From: an uncultured Fluviicola sp.
GTDB lineage: Bacteria; Bacteroidota; Bacteroidia; Flavobacteriales_D; Crocinitomicaceae
NCBI RefSeq assembly: GCF_902168135.1
Contig: NZ_CABHOL010000056.1
Span: 17,528 to 81,527 of the forward strand
Reading direction: 5' to 3'
DNA: 64,000 nt
Each line of letters starts with the position of its first letter. Position 1 is the stretch's first letter. The notes under the pieces are model-generated. The model saw only the letters and a list, made by a program, of their open reading frames with translations, searched no databases and was not told the origin of the DNA. Below, piece after piece: positions 8,181-17,257 of the stretch. A program made the position numbers and the translations under genes.

Positions 8181-10598
8181 ATGAAAATCCTCCATTTCCG
8201 AAATTGGATTGTCTTGATAGGGCTAATCCTTTCATCTCAGGTATTTGCTCAAAGTGGAAATGTAACGGTCTCCGGAACAATTAAGGGTAAGGCGGATAAT
8301 ACTGCTTTACCCTATGTTCAGGTTGTCCTCAAAACAGAAATCGATTCTGCCCTTGTGATCGGAACAATTACCGATGAAGAAGGTCGCTTTTCCCTTTCAC
8401 CGGTTAAAACAGGCAACTATGTTTTAGTTGTAACTTCCTTTGGATACAGTACATTGAATAAACTCATCTATGTGGGTTCACTTTCCGACTTTTTGGATTT
8501 GTCGGTGATCCAATTGGAAGAGACCGTTGAGTCTTTAGAAGAAGTAGTAATTACTGGTCAAATCGAAGAGGTAAGTGATAAGATGGATAAAAAAGTGTTT
8601 TCTGTTGAAGACAATGTGAGCCAAAGCGGAGGATCTGTTTTACAGGCAATGCAGAACCTACCAGGCGTTACCGTTCAGGACGGAAAAGTACAACTACGTG
8701 GAAATGAAAAAGTAACGATCCTTATTGATGGAAAACAAACAGCATTGACAGGATTTGGAGATCAGTATGGGTTGGATAATATTCCCGCATCTGCAATTGA
8801 ACGCATTGAGATCATCAATAATCCTTCTTCGAAATACGATGCGAATGGAAACGCGGGAATCATCAATATCATCCTAAAGAAAAACAAGCAGGAAGGTTTT
8901 TCTGGAAAAGTTGGACTGAATAGCGGTTTGGGAGCTTTGTGGGTTAAAAAAGAAAACCTGCCTACCATTCGTCCGCAATATCAGTACACCCCAAAAGTCA
9001 ATCCAACGGTTTCATTGAGCTATCGAAAAAACAAAATGAACCTGTTTTTCCAAGGTGATTACCTATACACACAAACCTTAAATAAGAACGAATTCGTTAC
9101 CCGAACGTACGACGACGGAACGATTATCGACCAACAAACCAAGAGAAACAGAAATACGCACTTCGCAAATGCCAAATTAGGTTTTGATTATTCTTTCAAT
9201 GACAAGAACACTTTAACTATTTCGGGTCTGTATGGAATGGAAAAGATTATAGACAATGGCGACCAACCTTTTTTCAACAGGGATTCATCCGAACGCATCC
9301 GCTTATGGCAATTCTTAGAAGATGAGTTGAAGACTACCGCTATGGGGACTCTTGCCTACCAACATAAATTCGCTCAAGCCGGTCATATTTTGAATGCCGG
9401 ATTTAACTACACTTTTCACCGTGAAAATGAAAAATATTTCTTCGACAACATCTATCCAACATATACAGGACATGATTCATTTAAATTGCTTTCCGATGAA
9501 CAGGTAGCAGATTTCAATTTGGATTACGTAAAACCATTGAAATTCGGTCGTTTGGAAACAGGTGCTAAATTCCGTTACCGAACCATTCCGACAAACATGC
9601 AATTCTACCCTGGCATCAATTCGCCCTTAGACACGACTGCAGGTGGATGGGCAAATTACAAGGAAGTAATTCCAGCTATTTACGGGAACTATATTGTGGA
9701 TCGTAAGAAAGTAGAAGCCGAAATTGGTTTGCGGGTAGAATACGTTTTATTGAATTATAAAGTGAACCCCAATCACAGCACTTATAAAAGTGATGGGTAT
9801 AATTATATGCAGCCTTTTCCAACCATGCGATTGGCGTACAAGTTCAATGACAAAAACAAAATCTCCTTATTTTATAATCGTCGAGTTGATAGACCAAATG
9901 AAGTAGACATTCGTATTTTCCCTAAGTATGACGATGCCGAAATAATCAAAGTCGGGAACCCTGCGTTAAAACCTCAGTTCACCAACTCATTAGAATTAGG
10001 CTTTAAATCAGCTTTGGAAAAAGGATATTTTTACACTGCTTTGTATGGAAGAGAAGCGAACGGAACAATCACACGCATTTCAAGTACCGTTCCCGGAAGC
10101 AACCTGATTTATGCCGTATTTCAGAATGCAGGAAAAAGCTACAATGCAGGTGTTGAAATGACATTCTCTATGGATCTTGCTAAGTGGTATTCCTTCAACG
10201 TCAATGGAAATGTTTACTACAACCAAATCAACGCTTTTAGTGTTGAAAATAAGTACCCAATCGTACATACTTTTTCTGCTGATCAGCAAAGCATCTATTC
10301 AGGGAATGCAAAGCTGAATAATACCTTTCATTTCAAGAAAGATATAGATGTTCAACTGGTAGCAGTTTACCTTGCACCTGACATTATCCCGCAAGGGAAA
10401 ATCGATTCACGTTTTTCGTTGGATATGGGGATAAAAAAGAAAATACAGAAAGGTAAAGGTGAAGTGTTTCTAAATGCTACTGATTTGCTAAATACAATGG
10501 TCATTAAAAAACGAATTCAAGGTAATGGATTCAGTTATATAAGCTCAGACTACTACGAGACACAGGTCGTAAGGATTGGATATAATTATAAGTTTTAG
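8181..10598 (+). CDS. TonB-dependent-receptor-like outer-membrane beta-barrel protein
   Basis: 805 residues. Signal peptide (ending FAQ), an N-terminal carboxypeptidase-regulatory-like beta-sandwich (about residues 28-110, VTVSGTIKGKADNTALPYVQVVLK), a plug domain (about 130-230, VFSVEDNVSQSGGSVLQAMQNLPGVTVQDGKVQLRGNEKVTILIDGK, ending in IINIILKKN), and a large barrel with C-terminal aromatic strand QVVRIGYNYKF. This is the OMP_b-brl_3 branch of TonB-type receptors. It starts 1 bp after the PepSY gene stop, so the two are co-transcribed. The substrate is unknown; location in a copper block suggests a metal or metal complex. Confidence 0.87.
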   Translation: MKILHFRNWIVLIGLILSSQVFAQSGNVTVSGTIKGKADNTALPYVQVVLKTEIDSALVIGTITDEEGRFSLSPVKTGNYVLVVTSFGYSTLNKLIYVGSLSDFLDLSVIQLEETVESLEEVVITGQIEEVSDKMDKKVFSVEDNVSQSGGSVLQAMQNLPGVTVQDGKVQLRGNEKVTILIDGKQTALTGFGDQYGLDNIPASAIERIEIINNPSSKYDANGNAGIINIILKKNKQEGFSGKVGLNSGLGALWVKKENLPTIRPQYQYTPKVNPTVSLSYRKNKMNLFFQGDYLYTQTLNKNEFVTRTYDDGTIIDQQTKRNRNTHFANAKLGFDYSFNDKNTLTISGLYGMEKIIDNGDQPFFNRDSSERIRLWQFLEDELKTTAMGTLAYQHKFAQAGHILNAGFNYTFHRENEKYFFDNIYPTYTGHDSFKLLSDEQVADFNLDYVKPLKFGRLETGAKFRYRTIPTNMQFYPGINSPLDTTAGGWANYKEVIPAIYGNYIVDRKKVEAEIGLRVEYVLLNYKVNPNHSTYKSDGYNYMQPFPTMRLAYKFNDKNKISLFYNRRVDRPNEVDIRIFPKYDDAEIIKVGNPALKPQFTNSLELGFKSALEKGYFYTALYGREANGTITRISSTVPGSNLIYAVFQNAGKSYNAGVEMTFSMDLAKWYSFNVNGNVYYNQINAFSVENKYPIVHTFSADQQSIYSGNAKLNNTFHFKKDIDVQLVAVYLAPDIIPQGKIDSRFSLDMGIKKKIQKGKGEVFLNATDLLNTMVIKKRIQGNGFSYISSDYYETQVVRIGYNYKF

Positions 10599-10618
10599 GA
10601 TTAAACCGTCTTGAGCTG

Positions 10619-10674
10619 TTTAAATAAACAATCAACTGCCTATCATTTGCTAGGCAGTTGATTGTTTATTTAAA
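10619..10674. terminator. Bidirectional intrinsic terminator
   Basis: Perfect 24-bp inverted repeat (10619-10642 with 10651-10674) with an 8-nt loop. The arms end in A/T-rich runs on both sides. It lies between the converging receptor gene and the propeller gene, serving both strands. Confidence 0.85.
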
Positions 10675-10683
10675 TGATAATTC

Positions 10684-12135
10684 CTAATTATTCAATACAG
10701 CTTTTTGTACTATCACCTCACCCGATTCTGAAGTAAGAGTAACAAAGCACATTCCCTTCGAAATGCTATTGGATAGTTCAATAATCGATTCCCCCGAATT
10801 AAGTATGGTTTCTTGTGTTGATAAGGTTTGCCCAAGTGAATTAACCACCAGTATAGATGCATTTTGCTGGATATCCGATTGGATATGAATTGAAGAGGTT
10901 TCACCCGATTGACTAATAAACATTGAAAGTGATGGTTTTGTATTTTCATCCAATCCAACAGATTGTCCAACCGTTCCCGTCAAATACTTCACATCATTCC
11001 CATTGCCGTCACTGTAAACCACATGAAATTTGCCGTTTGAATATTCCAGATCAGGACGTGTTTGATTTCCGCTGAATGTTGCGGTTAGGGTGTCAATTAC
11101 GATTCCTAATCCACTTGCACCTGAAACCGAACTTGTAAAAAACACTCTTGGAGTTCCTGCATCTGAACCTTGCCAAACCACTGCCAATGTATCACCCTTT
11201 CCTGCAATGATTGGATAATTTTCTGTCCCCGTACCCATAGGGAATAACTGGAATTGCATTCCATTTTGCTGATTGGTAAGATTGGTAGTCCCAACATAAA
11301 CTTTTCCATTACTCATCCAAGTTGAAACAAGTGAATCACCATTAATTACGTTAGAAGGTCCGCTTGAAGGGCAAGACATAATCATCCAATCGGTCTCGTC
11401 TATCTCTGAAGAAACAGGATAACTTGCACTTCCGTCTGTGGAATATGAAGCCCACATATTGCGAATATTATTGTCATTATTTCTATAAGTCAGCACATGT
11501 TGATTACCGCTGGCAATGATTGTAGCAGGACAGCAATCACAAACAGTTCCAACCGCTCCTAGCGAAGGTATAATAGACGGCATATAGCTTGTTCCCCCAT
11601 TCATAGATTTGGTAACGGCATATTCGGCATTACCAAAGCTTCCGTCTAGTTGCATAAACGCTATTACGGGATTTCCTCCATATCCAACCGCAACAGTTGG
11701 GAAACGTGGTGTATCAGTTCCAATTTGGTCTACACGAACAGTGTCTTGAAAAGTCATTCCTCCATCCAATGATCTAACCGTGTAGACCTTACTTGTTTGG
11801 CTAAAATCTGTGCTGAATGTTACAAATACGGTATCACCTGACGATGCAATTTCGGAACCTGCCCAAGTCGCAATAAAAGGAAGTACCCCTGCTGGATTGA
11901 TCGTTACGGGCATATTGAACGAAGCTCCGTTCCAACGAGCTGTGTAAATCTTGTCATTGTTATCGTTCATCCACGAAACCAACGGAACATCATTATCGGT
12001 TAGCGTAAGTCGTGGATAAATGTTGTTGTACATACTTCCCATTGCAACTGTAACGGGAGCATCCCAATTGATTGTCTGACTAAAAGAAGCAGACAGGAAA
12101 TTCATGGATAGAATTGTAAGTAGTAATTTTTTCAT
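10684..12135 (-). CDS. Sialidase-fold beta-propeller protein with T9SS sorting domain
   Basis: 483 residues, exported. Signal peptide (about 1-19, ending SFSQ), then a six-bladed-propeller-like body with repeated blade edges (YPRLTLTDNDVPLVSWM, DTPRFPTVAVGYGGNPVIAFM, YPIIAGKGDTLAVVWQG, RPDLEYSNGKFHVVYSDGNG). It resembles exo-alpha-sialidase-fold proteins but I see no convincing catalytic set, so the enzyme name is not claimed. A conspicuous CDCCPATI motif sits near mid-protein. The last 75 or so residues are a T9SS type A domain. It lies 35 bp behind the multicopper oxidase on the same strand and is probably co-transcribed, hinting at a copper-related extracellular role. Confidence 0.75.
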   Translation of the reverse strand: MKKLLLTILSMNFLSASFSQTINWDAPVTVAMGSMYNNIYPRLTLTDNDVPLVSWMNDNNDKIYTARWNGASFNMPVTINPAGVLPFIATWAGSEIASSGDTVFVTFSTDFSQTSKVYTVRSLDGGMTFQDTVRVDQIGTDTPRFPTVAVGYGGNPVIAFMQLDGSFGNAEYAVTKSMNGGTSYMPSIIPSLGAVGTVCDCCPATIIASGNQHVLTYRNNDNNIRNMWASYSTDGSASYPVSSEIDETDWMIMSCPSSGPSNVINGDSLVSTWMSNGKVYVGTTNLTNQQNGMQFQLFPMGTGTENYPIIAGKGDTLAVVWQGSDAGTPRVFFTSSVSGASGLGIVIDTLTATFSGNQTRPDLEYSNGKFHVVYSDGNGNDVKYLTGTVGQSVGLDENTKPSLSMFISQSGETSSIHIQSDIQQNASILVVNSLGQTLSTQETILNSGESIIELSNSISKGMCFVTLTSESGEVIVQKAVLNN

Positions 12136-12170
12136 ATTTATAGTTTTAGTTTATTCGTATTCATTGATTG

Positions 12171-14387
12171 TTAATAGGTAAATGTAAATCCTCCACCAAA
12201 CCCCATATCGCTATCATAATGTGCTGATAAAGAAAAGGATTTATTTAAGACATATTTTAATCCAGCCATGTATTCAAAATCCGAGTTATACATCAGCCCT
12301 AAGCGCAAACGTTTCGTTAGGGGAATATCTTCTCGCATCAATTGCAAACGTAATTTCCCATCAGTATCAACTCGTGCATCAGCAATGATAAGCATTGGCA
12401 ATGTGTATTGCAAACCGAAGCAGATAACCCCACGGCGGTCTTTGGTATTTGTTTGTCCGAACAGGTTGCGTTCCGTTTCACCCATTTCCATTTTACGGTA
12501 ACGCCAGTCAAATCCTACATACGGAAACAGCCATTGCATTTTTCCGATATATCGTCCGAAGTGTGTTTCTGTTTCGTAACCGTGCATATTGTTATAACCC
12601 AAACGCCATTCTGCCTGAAGATTCCAACGGGTATTTTGTAACATCATTTCACCGTCGTTTCCATTGGAGGCAAAGTCATTTTGGAACATGAAATGAAACT
12701 CCCGATCATCGGCATACAGTTTTCGCAATGCTTTTTTGGGTTCTGGCAATTGTGGGTTAGGAGGTGAATTCTCGTAAGAAAATATTCGACCCATTCCGCT
12801 CATCATGTGATAGAGGATATGACAGTGAAAGAACCAATCGCCGCTTTCCGTAGCTGCAAATTCAATGGTGTCAGTTTCCATCGGCATGATGTCCAATACA
12901 TTTTTCAATGGTGAGTATTCGCCGTTGCCGTTTAAGATTCTAAAAAAGTGTCCGTGTAAATGCATCGGATGGCGCATCATGGAATTATTGTAAATGATGA
13001 TGCGTACATTCTCTCCCTTTTTGATTAAGATTTTATCTGTTTCGGAAACTGTCTTGTTGTTGATACTCCAAACATAACGGTTCATATTCCCAGTTAGTTC
13101 AAAGTTATAAACGGTTGTTTTTGCATCGGGCAAAGTAGTCTTTACTGGTGATTTGAGCATGTTGTAGTTCAGCGTAACAATTTCCGAAAGTTGGTTACTG
13201 TTGTACTGACTGCCATCGCTCATATTCATGTGTTTGCTCTTCTGTTTTTTCTTCTTACCACCAGTGATTTCGGGATACATTACCACATTCATATCCATTT
13301 GTTGCAAACTCATGTTCATTCCCATGTCGTCCAGATTTCCATCCATTTTAATCATGTCGTTCATCATTTGCATGCCCTCAAAATATTTCAGCGGTTCTAA
13401 GGGGGAAATCAATTGTTTTACTCCAGAACCAAGCCATAACGATGTACTTCTGATCCGATCTTCGGAAGTTGCCTGAAGTTCGAAAGAGGTACTGTCTGAA
13501 GGAATGGTGATGATAACGTCATACGTTTCAGCAACAGCGATAATAAACCGATCAACAGGCACGGGAACAACGTCCATTCCATCACTGGCAACAACATCCA
13601 TTTTACCTCCAGAATAGCGCATCCAAAAATAAGATGAGGAACCACCATTGATAATTCTGATTCTTACTTTATCGCCAGCCTTGAACTTTGGCGCATTATC
13701 CTCTTGGCGACCGTTGGTGAGCAATTTATCGTAATAGACATCGCTCACATCCATTGCTAACATACGTTTCCATTCGTTACCGAATTTGGTTTTAAGACTT
13801 CCTGCTCCAATTGCATCGGCATAGCTTTGCACCGCACCTTTTTGAAGATTGGCTTTTTTGATTGCTGACCAGTCATTGGCCATGTGTAATCTACGATGCA
13901 CTTCAAAAGGCTTCATCTCTGTCCAATCACTCAAAACAACTGTATATTCCAACATTTTAGGCTCATCTTTCTTATGAATGATAAATGCCCCATACATTCC
14001 ACTCTGCTCCTGCAAACCTGTGTGTGAGTGATACCAATAGGTTCCGTTTTGAACGATGGGGAATTGATACAAATGCGTTGTTCCTGCTTTAATTGGTGCT
14101 GTTGTCAAATAAGGCACACCGTCTTGTTCATTCGGCAAGATTAACCCATGCCAATGAATAGAAGTTTCAGTTCTCAATTCATTGTGTACCCATATTTCAG
14201 CTGTATCACCTTCCGTAAAATGCAATTCAGGCATTGGAATACTTCCATTGACAGCATAGGCGTGTTTTTGTTTTCCTGAAAAATTTACAACGGTGTCTCT
14301 CACATACAAATCATACCGCACTTTTTTCTGTGCGAACGTATTGAGTGAGAGTAGTGCAAACAACACCAGTATTAAAGCATTTTTCAT
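12171..14387 (-). CDS. Multicopper oxidase (CopA-like) fused to a CopB-like outer-membrane domain
   Basis: Likely periplasmic cuprous oxidase. Signal peptide 1-19; cupredoxin domains with all four copper-ligand segments: HWHG at 78-81, HSHTG at 120-124, HPMHLHGHFF around 480, and HCHILYHMMSGM around 525. Between them is a Met-rich stretch (MQMMNDMIKMDGNLDDMGMNM, MNMSDGS) like those of CopA/CueO that bind Cu(I). From about residue 550 to 738 the sequence changes to amphipathic strands (LQAEWRLGYNNMHGYETETHFGRYIGK, AGLKYVLNKSFSLSAHYDSDMGFGGGFTFTY) resembling the CopB outer-membrane family. CopA-type oxidases are usually about 550-600 residues, so this is a CopA-CopB fusion. Its ATG overlaps the upstream stop (ATGA, 14384-14387). 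Confidence 0.9.
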   Translation of the reverse strand: MKNALILVLFALLSLNTFAQKKVRYDLYVRDTVVNFSGKQKHAYAVNGSIPMPELHFTEGDTAEIWVHNELRTETSIHWHGLILPNEQDGVPYLTTAPIKAGTTHLYQFPIVQNGTYWYHSHTGLQEQSGMYGAFIIHKKDEPKMLEYTVVLSDWTEMKPFEVHRRLHMANDWSAIKKANLQKGAVQSYADAIGAGSLKTKFGNEWKRMLAMDVSDVYYDKLLTNGRQEDNAPKFKAGDKVRIRIINGGSSSYFWMRYSGGKMDVVASDGMDVVPVPVDRFIIAVAETYDVIITIPSDSTSFELQATSEDRIRSTSLWLGSGVKQLISPLEPLKYFEGMQMMNDMIKMDGNLDDMGMNMSLQQMDMNVVMYPEITGGKKKKQKSKHMNMSDGSQYNSNQLSEIVTLNYNMLKSPVKTTLPDAKTTVYNFELTGNMNRYVWSINNKTVSETDKILIKKGENVRIIIYNNSMMRHPMHLHGHFFRILNGNGEYSPLKNVLDIMPMETDTIEFAATESGDWFFHCHILYHMMSGMGRIFSYENSPPNPQLPEPKKALRKLYADDREFHFMFQNDFASNGNDGEMMLQNTRWNLQAEWRLGYNNMHGYETETHFGRYIGKMQWLFPYVGFDWRYRKMEMGETERNLFGQTNTKDRRGVICFGLQYTLPMLIIADARVDTDGKLRLQLMREDIPLTKRLRLGLMYNSDFEYMAGLKYVLNKSFSLSAHYDSDMGFGGGFTFTY

Positions 14388-15106
14388 TGTAATAGTATCA
14401 GTGTTACTGCGCTCATAGCAATCATCAGCGCATCTTCAATAATTGTAATGGTACTCATTGGCAAATTGAAAACAGCTCCCAAACAAGCACATTGTATTTT
14501 TCTTTTATTCAGTACACTTTGCAGTACTCCAATTAAACTAATTGTCATTACGACTAGTGTTATCCAATTTACGATATACGGCTCGATGTCTAATAAAAAA
14601 GCCAATCCTAACGACAATTCGATCAGTGCGTAGAAATATCCCCATGCTTTGAATCGTTTTGCAATAACATCATACATGCTATAGCTTTCTGCAAATCCTT
14701 TTAAATTCAACAACTTAAAAAAGGAGAAAACCAAAAAGAACCCTGCCATAAAGTGGCGCATCCAATGCATGTAATCAAAGTGATGGGCAACCAATTGAAC
14801 CAACAATGTGGTCAATGTGATATATCCGAAAATCAATAAAACTGGCTTGTATGTTTCAATCCAACTTTTCGCTTGCTCACTCAATTCACTGTGCTCCTTT
14901 GCCGTTATTTGGTAACGAGATTCCTTTCCTCCGAGAGCTTCTTGTAAACTGCCAATTGAAATGTGTTTGTCCATCCCAATCACAACAGTTTTGTTCTCTT
15001 TTGAAACCTCAACAGAGGTAACGTCAGGTAACGTTAACAAACTTCCTTTTACTTTTGCCTCACAACTTCCACAAGTCATTCCGGCAATACTATACGTGTG
15101 TATCAT
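14384..15106 (-). CDS. HMA metal-binding domain joined to a MauE/DoxX-like 4-TM membrane protein
   Basis: Residues 1-65 form a heavy-metal-associated domain with the copper motif AGMTCGSCEAKV; after a linker come four membrane helices (PVLLIFGYITLTTLLVQLVAHH, HFMAGFFLVFSFFKLLNL, FYALIELSLGLAFLL, WITLVVMTISLIGVLQSV) and a Cys pair in KIQCACLGAVFNLPM. The fold of the membrane part resembles MauE/DoxX proteins. I chose the ATG at 15106 (MIHTYSIAGMTCG) over a longer frame from 15163 because the HMA domain starts there. It probably passes or senses copper at the inner membrane next to the oxidase. The gene is translationally coupled to the oxidase by ATGA. Confidence 0.82.
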   Translation of the reverse strand: MIHTYSIAGMTCGSCEAKVKGSLLTLPDVTSVEVSKENKTVVIGMDKHISIGSLQEALGGKESRYQITAKEHSELSEQAKSWIETYKPVLLIFGYITLTTLLVQLVAHHFDYMHWMRHFMAGFFLVFSFFKLLNLKGFAESYSMYDVIAKRFKAWGYFYALIELSLGLAFLLDIEPYIVNWITLVVMTISLIGVLQSVLNKRKIQCACLGAVFNLPMSTITIIEDALMIAMSAVTLILLQ

Positions 15107-15185
15107 ACCATTAATTTTTATTTCACAAAGGTCTGAACACTCGTTTAGTAGTTCGTGATACAATTGTGGAATCGTTTGTTATGAT

Positions 15186-15746
15186 TTACAGATTTTCTAT
15201 CGGCGTTCGTTTTTGCGATTTCAACTGCTTGAAATGAGACGTTGTTAATCCAGTAACTTTTTTGAACTGTTTACTCAAATGTGAAACACTGCTGTATTCT
15301 AATTGGTAAGCTATTTCGCTCAAAGACAATTCATCATAAACCAGCAATTCTTTAACCCGTTCAATTTTCTGAGCTATATAGTACTGTTCAATACTCGTAC
15401 CTTCTACCTCACTGAATAAGTTGCTGATGTAATTGTAATCTAGCGGAATTTGCTCATTGATGTGTTGAGACAAGTTTGTTCGAAGTCGTTCTGATGGATA
15501 ATGAACCAATTGAACAATACTGTTTTTTACTTTTTCAATGATCCGGCTCTTTTTGTCATCAATCAATTCAAAGCCCAGTTCCTCGAACCTCAAAACAAGC
15601 TGTTCCTTATCGTATTCGGATAAGGCACGATCAAGCTCCACTTCACCCAACTCAACCGTAAGCGGATGAAGTCCGAGCTGTTCAAACTCAGACTTCACTA
15701 CCATCTTACAACGGTTGCATACCATGTTTTTGATATAAACCTTCAT
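15186..15746 (-). CDS. AraC-family regulator with N-terminal HMA-like metal domain
   Basis: 186 residues. About residues 1-60 resemble a heavy-metal-associated domain with NMVCNRCK (CxxC), and about residues 85-178 are a two-HTH AraC domain (LSEIAYQLEYSSVSHLSKQFKKVTGLTTSHFKQLK). The layout implies a cytoplasmic transcription factor that binds copper directly through the CxxC. It lies in the leftward copper operon, 4 bp behind the HMA/DUF3347 gene and 79 bp before the HMA-4TM gene, so it may regulate its own operon; the operator is not known. Confidence 0.85.
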   Translation of the reverse strand: MKVYIKNMVCNRCKMVVKSEFEQLGLHPLTVELGEVELDRALSEYDKEQLVLRFEELGFELIDDKKSRIIEKVKNSIVQLVHYPSERLRTNLSQHINEQIPLDYNYISNLFSEVEGTSIEQYYIAQKIERVKELLVYDELSLSEIAYQLEYSSVSHLSKQFKKVTGLTTSHFKQLKSQKRTPIENL

Positions 15747-15750
15747 TCGT

Positions 15751-16599
15751 TTATTTGATCGTCTCTGTTGTTTTTCCGCAAGACAACATGGAACTTCCGT
15801 AATACGGATTTTTCACTGTACTTTCCTTGCTCAACCAATCCGCACCTTTTCCATCATTGTACATCGGACAATGTTGCAGGTAAACCGTTTCATCTAACTT
15901 GAATGCCTTCGTTAACGAATAAACACCTTGTGAAAGCAATGAGAAATGCTCACGTTGGTGTGCAATGTCTTTTGTTTCGCTGATGTGTTCCGCATGCATC
16001 AATAAATCCTTTTCTACTTTCATCCATGCTGAATGCTCCTCAGATGACATAGCTTTCATATCCACTTCGTTGATCGCCTTTGCCAATGCAAGGGCTTTAG
16101 AAGATGCCACTGTGCCATCATCTTTTACTAATGCGTCTTTCAGCGCAAAGTATTGATCATAAACCTTCGCAAGTTGATTCACTTTCTCTTGCTCTTTCAC
16201 AACAGGCTCATTTTTTGGCGAATCATTCACCGTATTGTCCGTTACCACAGCGTCTTTTTTCAGACGGTCATACTGGCAACATCCAGGAAGCTTGGTATAA
16301 GCATCATCAGGGGCTAAGAATTGCTCGTTATCATATCCTGCATAAGCCACTTTTTTAAGTACTTCGGATGCTGTGGTTTGCTTAGAGTCATAGGTAAGCT
16401 TCATGACTTTTTTGTCCTGGTCCCATTCAGCTAAAGAAATGCCTTTCTTATTTGCTGCAGTTTCGATAGTGCTTTTACACATTTCACAATTTCCCGCAAC
16501 TTTGTAAGTTTCGGTTTTTGCATTTTTTATTGGGGTTGCACAACTGGTGAATGCCAATAATAACGACATTCCCAGCATAAGGTGCTGTAACTTTTTCAT
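15751..16599 (-). CDS. HMA plus DUF3347 copper-binding lipoprotein
   Basis: 282 residues. Lipoprotein signal with lipobox AFTSC; HMA domain about residues 28-95 with GNCEMCKSTIE; a second Cys patch PGCCQYD; then DUF3347 (about 140-230, KVYDQYFALKDALVKDDGTVASSKALALAKAI) and a C-terminal CPMYNDGKGADWLSKESTVKNPYYGSSMLSCG segment that recurs in copper-efflux-associated proteins. The Cys, Met and His content fits periplasmic Cu(I) binding and hand-over. It leads directly into the AraC gene with a 4-bp gap. Confidence 0.87.
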   Translation of the reverse strand: MKKLQHLMLGMSLLLAFTSCATPIKNAKTETYKVAGNCEMCKSTIETAANKKGISLAEWDQDKKVMKLTYDSKQTTASEVLKKVAYAGYDNEQFLAPDDAYTKLPGCCQYDRLKKDAVVTDNTVNDSPKNEPVVKEQEKVNQLAKVYDQYFALKDALVKDDGTVASSKALALAKAINEVDMKAMSSEEHSAWMKVEKDLLMHAEHISETKDIAHQREHFSLLSQGVYSLTKAFKLDETVYLQHCPMYNDGKGADWLSKESTVKNPYYGSSMLSCGKTTETIK

Positions 16600-16681
16600 A
16601 CTATAATTTTTTGCTGAATAACTAATGGATAACCCTAAAAGCAGGATTACAGATCAAGACAAGCCTAATGGCTTTTGGATT

Positions 16682-17104
16682 CTAAATTAGAAAGGAGTCG
16701 TTTTGAATGTAAATGGGCTCTTTGTACCTACCAGGCGGTAGATTTGGAGAGTAGCTTAATGCTACTTTAGGCATTACAATAATCGTATTTCGAATGAAAC
16801 CGAAATCGAACTGTTTTTCTGCTAATATCTCCGCGTTAGGACTCTTATGATCTAAAGTTGATTGTTTTAATTGCTGATTGTCAAGTTTTAAAGAAAAGGT
16901 TACTTGTTCACAGCATTTTTTCTTAATATGAACCTTGTTCTTTGAAGCCATTGCCCCGCAAGCACAACTCATTTTTGGTTTTGAACCAAATAAAGAAACA
17001 TCCGCCAATTTTCCACCACAATAATGCGTAGATACCGTCATTCCAAGAGCTGGAAGCAGGTATAAAACCATTATTATAAGTGAAAAAATCCGTTTCATTC
17101 TCAT
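16682..17104 (-). CDS. HYC_CC_PP family protein (copy 1)
   Basis: Small exported protein of the Bacteroidota HYC_CC_PP family, named for three short motifs, all present: THYCGGKL near the N-terminus, KKCCEQ mid-protein, and NLPPGRYKEPIY near the end; extra Cys in SCACGA. The Cys/His content fits metal binding, but the function of the family is unknown. The frame is open from a TTG at 17119, but that codon lies within the -7 box at 17117-17124, so the start must be the ATG at 17104 or 17098. It is the first gene of the leftward copper operon and is divergent from a paralogue at 17258. Confidence 0.8.
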   Translation of the reverse strand: MRMKRIFSLIIMVLYLLPALGMTVSTHYCGGKLADVSLFGSKPKMSCACGAMASKNKVHIKKKCCEQVTFSLKLDNQQLKQSTLDHKSPNAEILAEKQFDFGFIRNTIIVMPKVALSYSPNLPPGRYKEPIYIQNDSFLI

Positions 17105-17116
17105 TTTGACTGTAAG

Positions 17117-17124
17117 CAAATGTA
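17117..17124 (-). promoter_or_regulatory. Consensus Bacteroidota promoter (-7 TACATTTG) of the leftward copper operon
   Basis: TACATTTG on the minus strand matches TAnnTTTG exactly. A TTG about 20 bp upstream (within 17140-17150) can serve as -33. It decides the start of the HYC_CC_PP gene: the transcript begins near 17110, leaving a 5' leader of about 6-12 nt. Confidence 0.6.
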
Positions 17125-17244
17125 AACTACTCGCTGTTTTAAAGCAACTAATTTCAACTTAAAGTTAAAAAAGCACTCAATAGCTTTCCTATAATTAAGG
17201 TTCTTTTTGATTTCTGTTAATTTTTCGTTATCCATTAAAGAACT

Positions 17245-17252
17245 TATATTTA
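17245..17252 (+). promoter_or_regulatory. -7 box (TATATTTA) of the rightward copper operon
   Basis: TATATTTA ends 5 nt before the GTG at 17258, implying a leaderless transcript and supporting that GTG over the in-frame TTG at 17207. A short dyad AACTT-A-AAGTT in the same divergent region (about 17156-17166) could be an operator, but nothing proves it. Confidence 0.5.
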
Positions 17253-17257
17253 GCTCT

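Noticed and set aside
10684..12135. True exo-alpha-sialidase
   Set aside because: The fold resembles a sialidase propeller, but I could not place the arginine triad, Tyr/Glu pair or canonical Asp boxes, so no enzyme activity is claimed.
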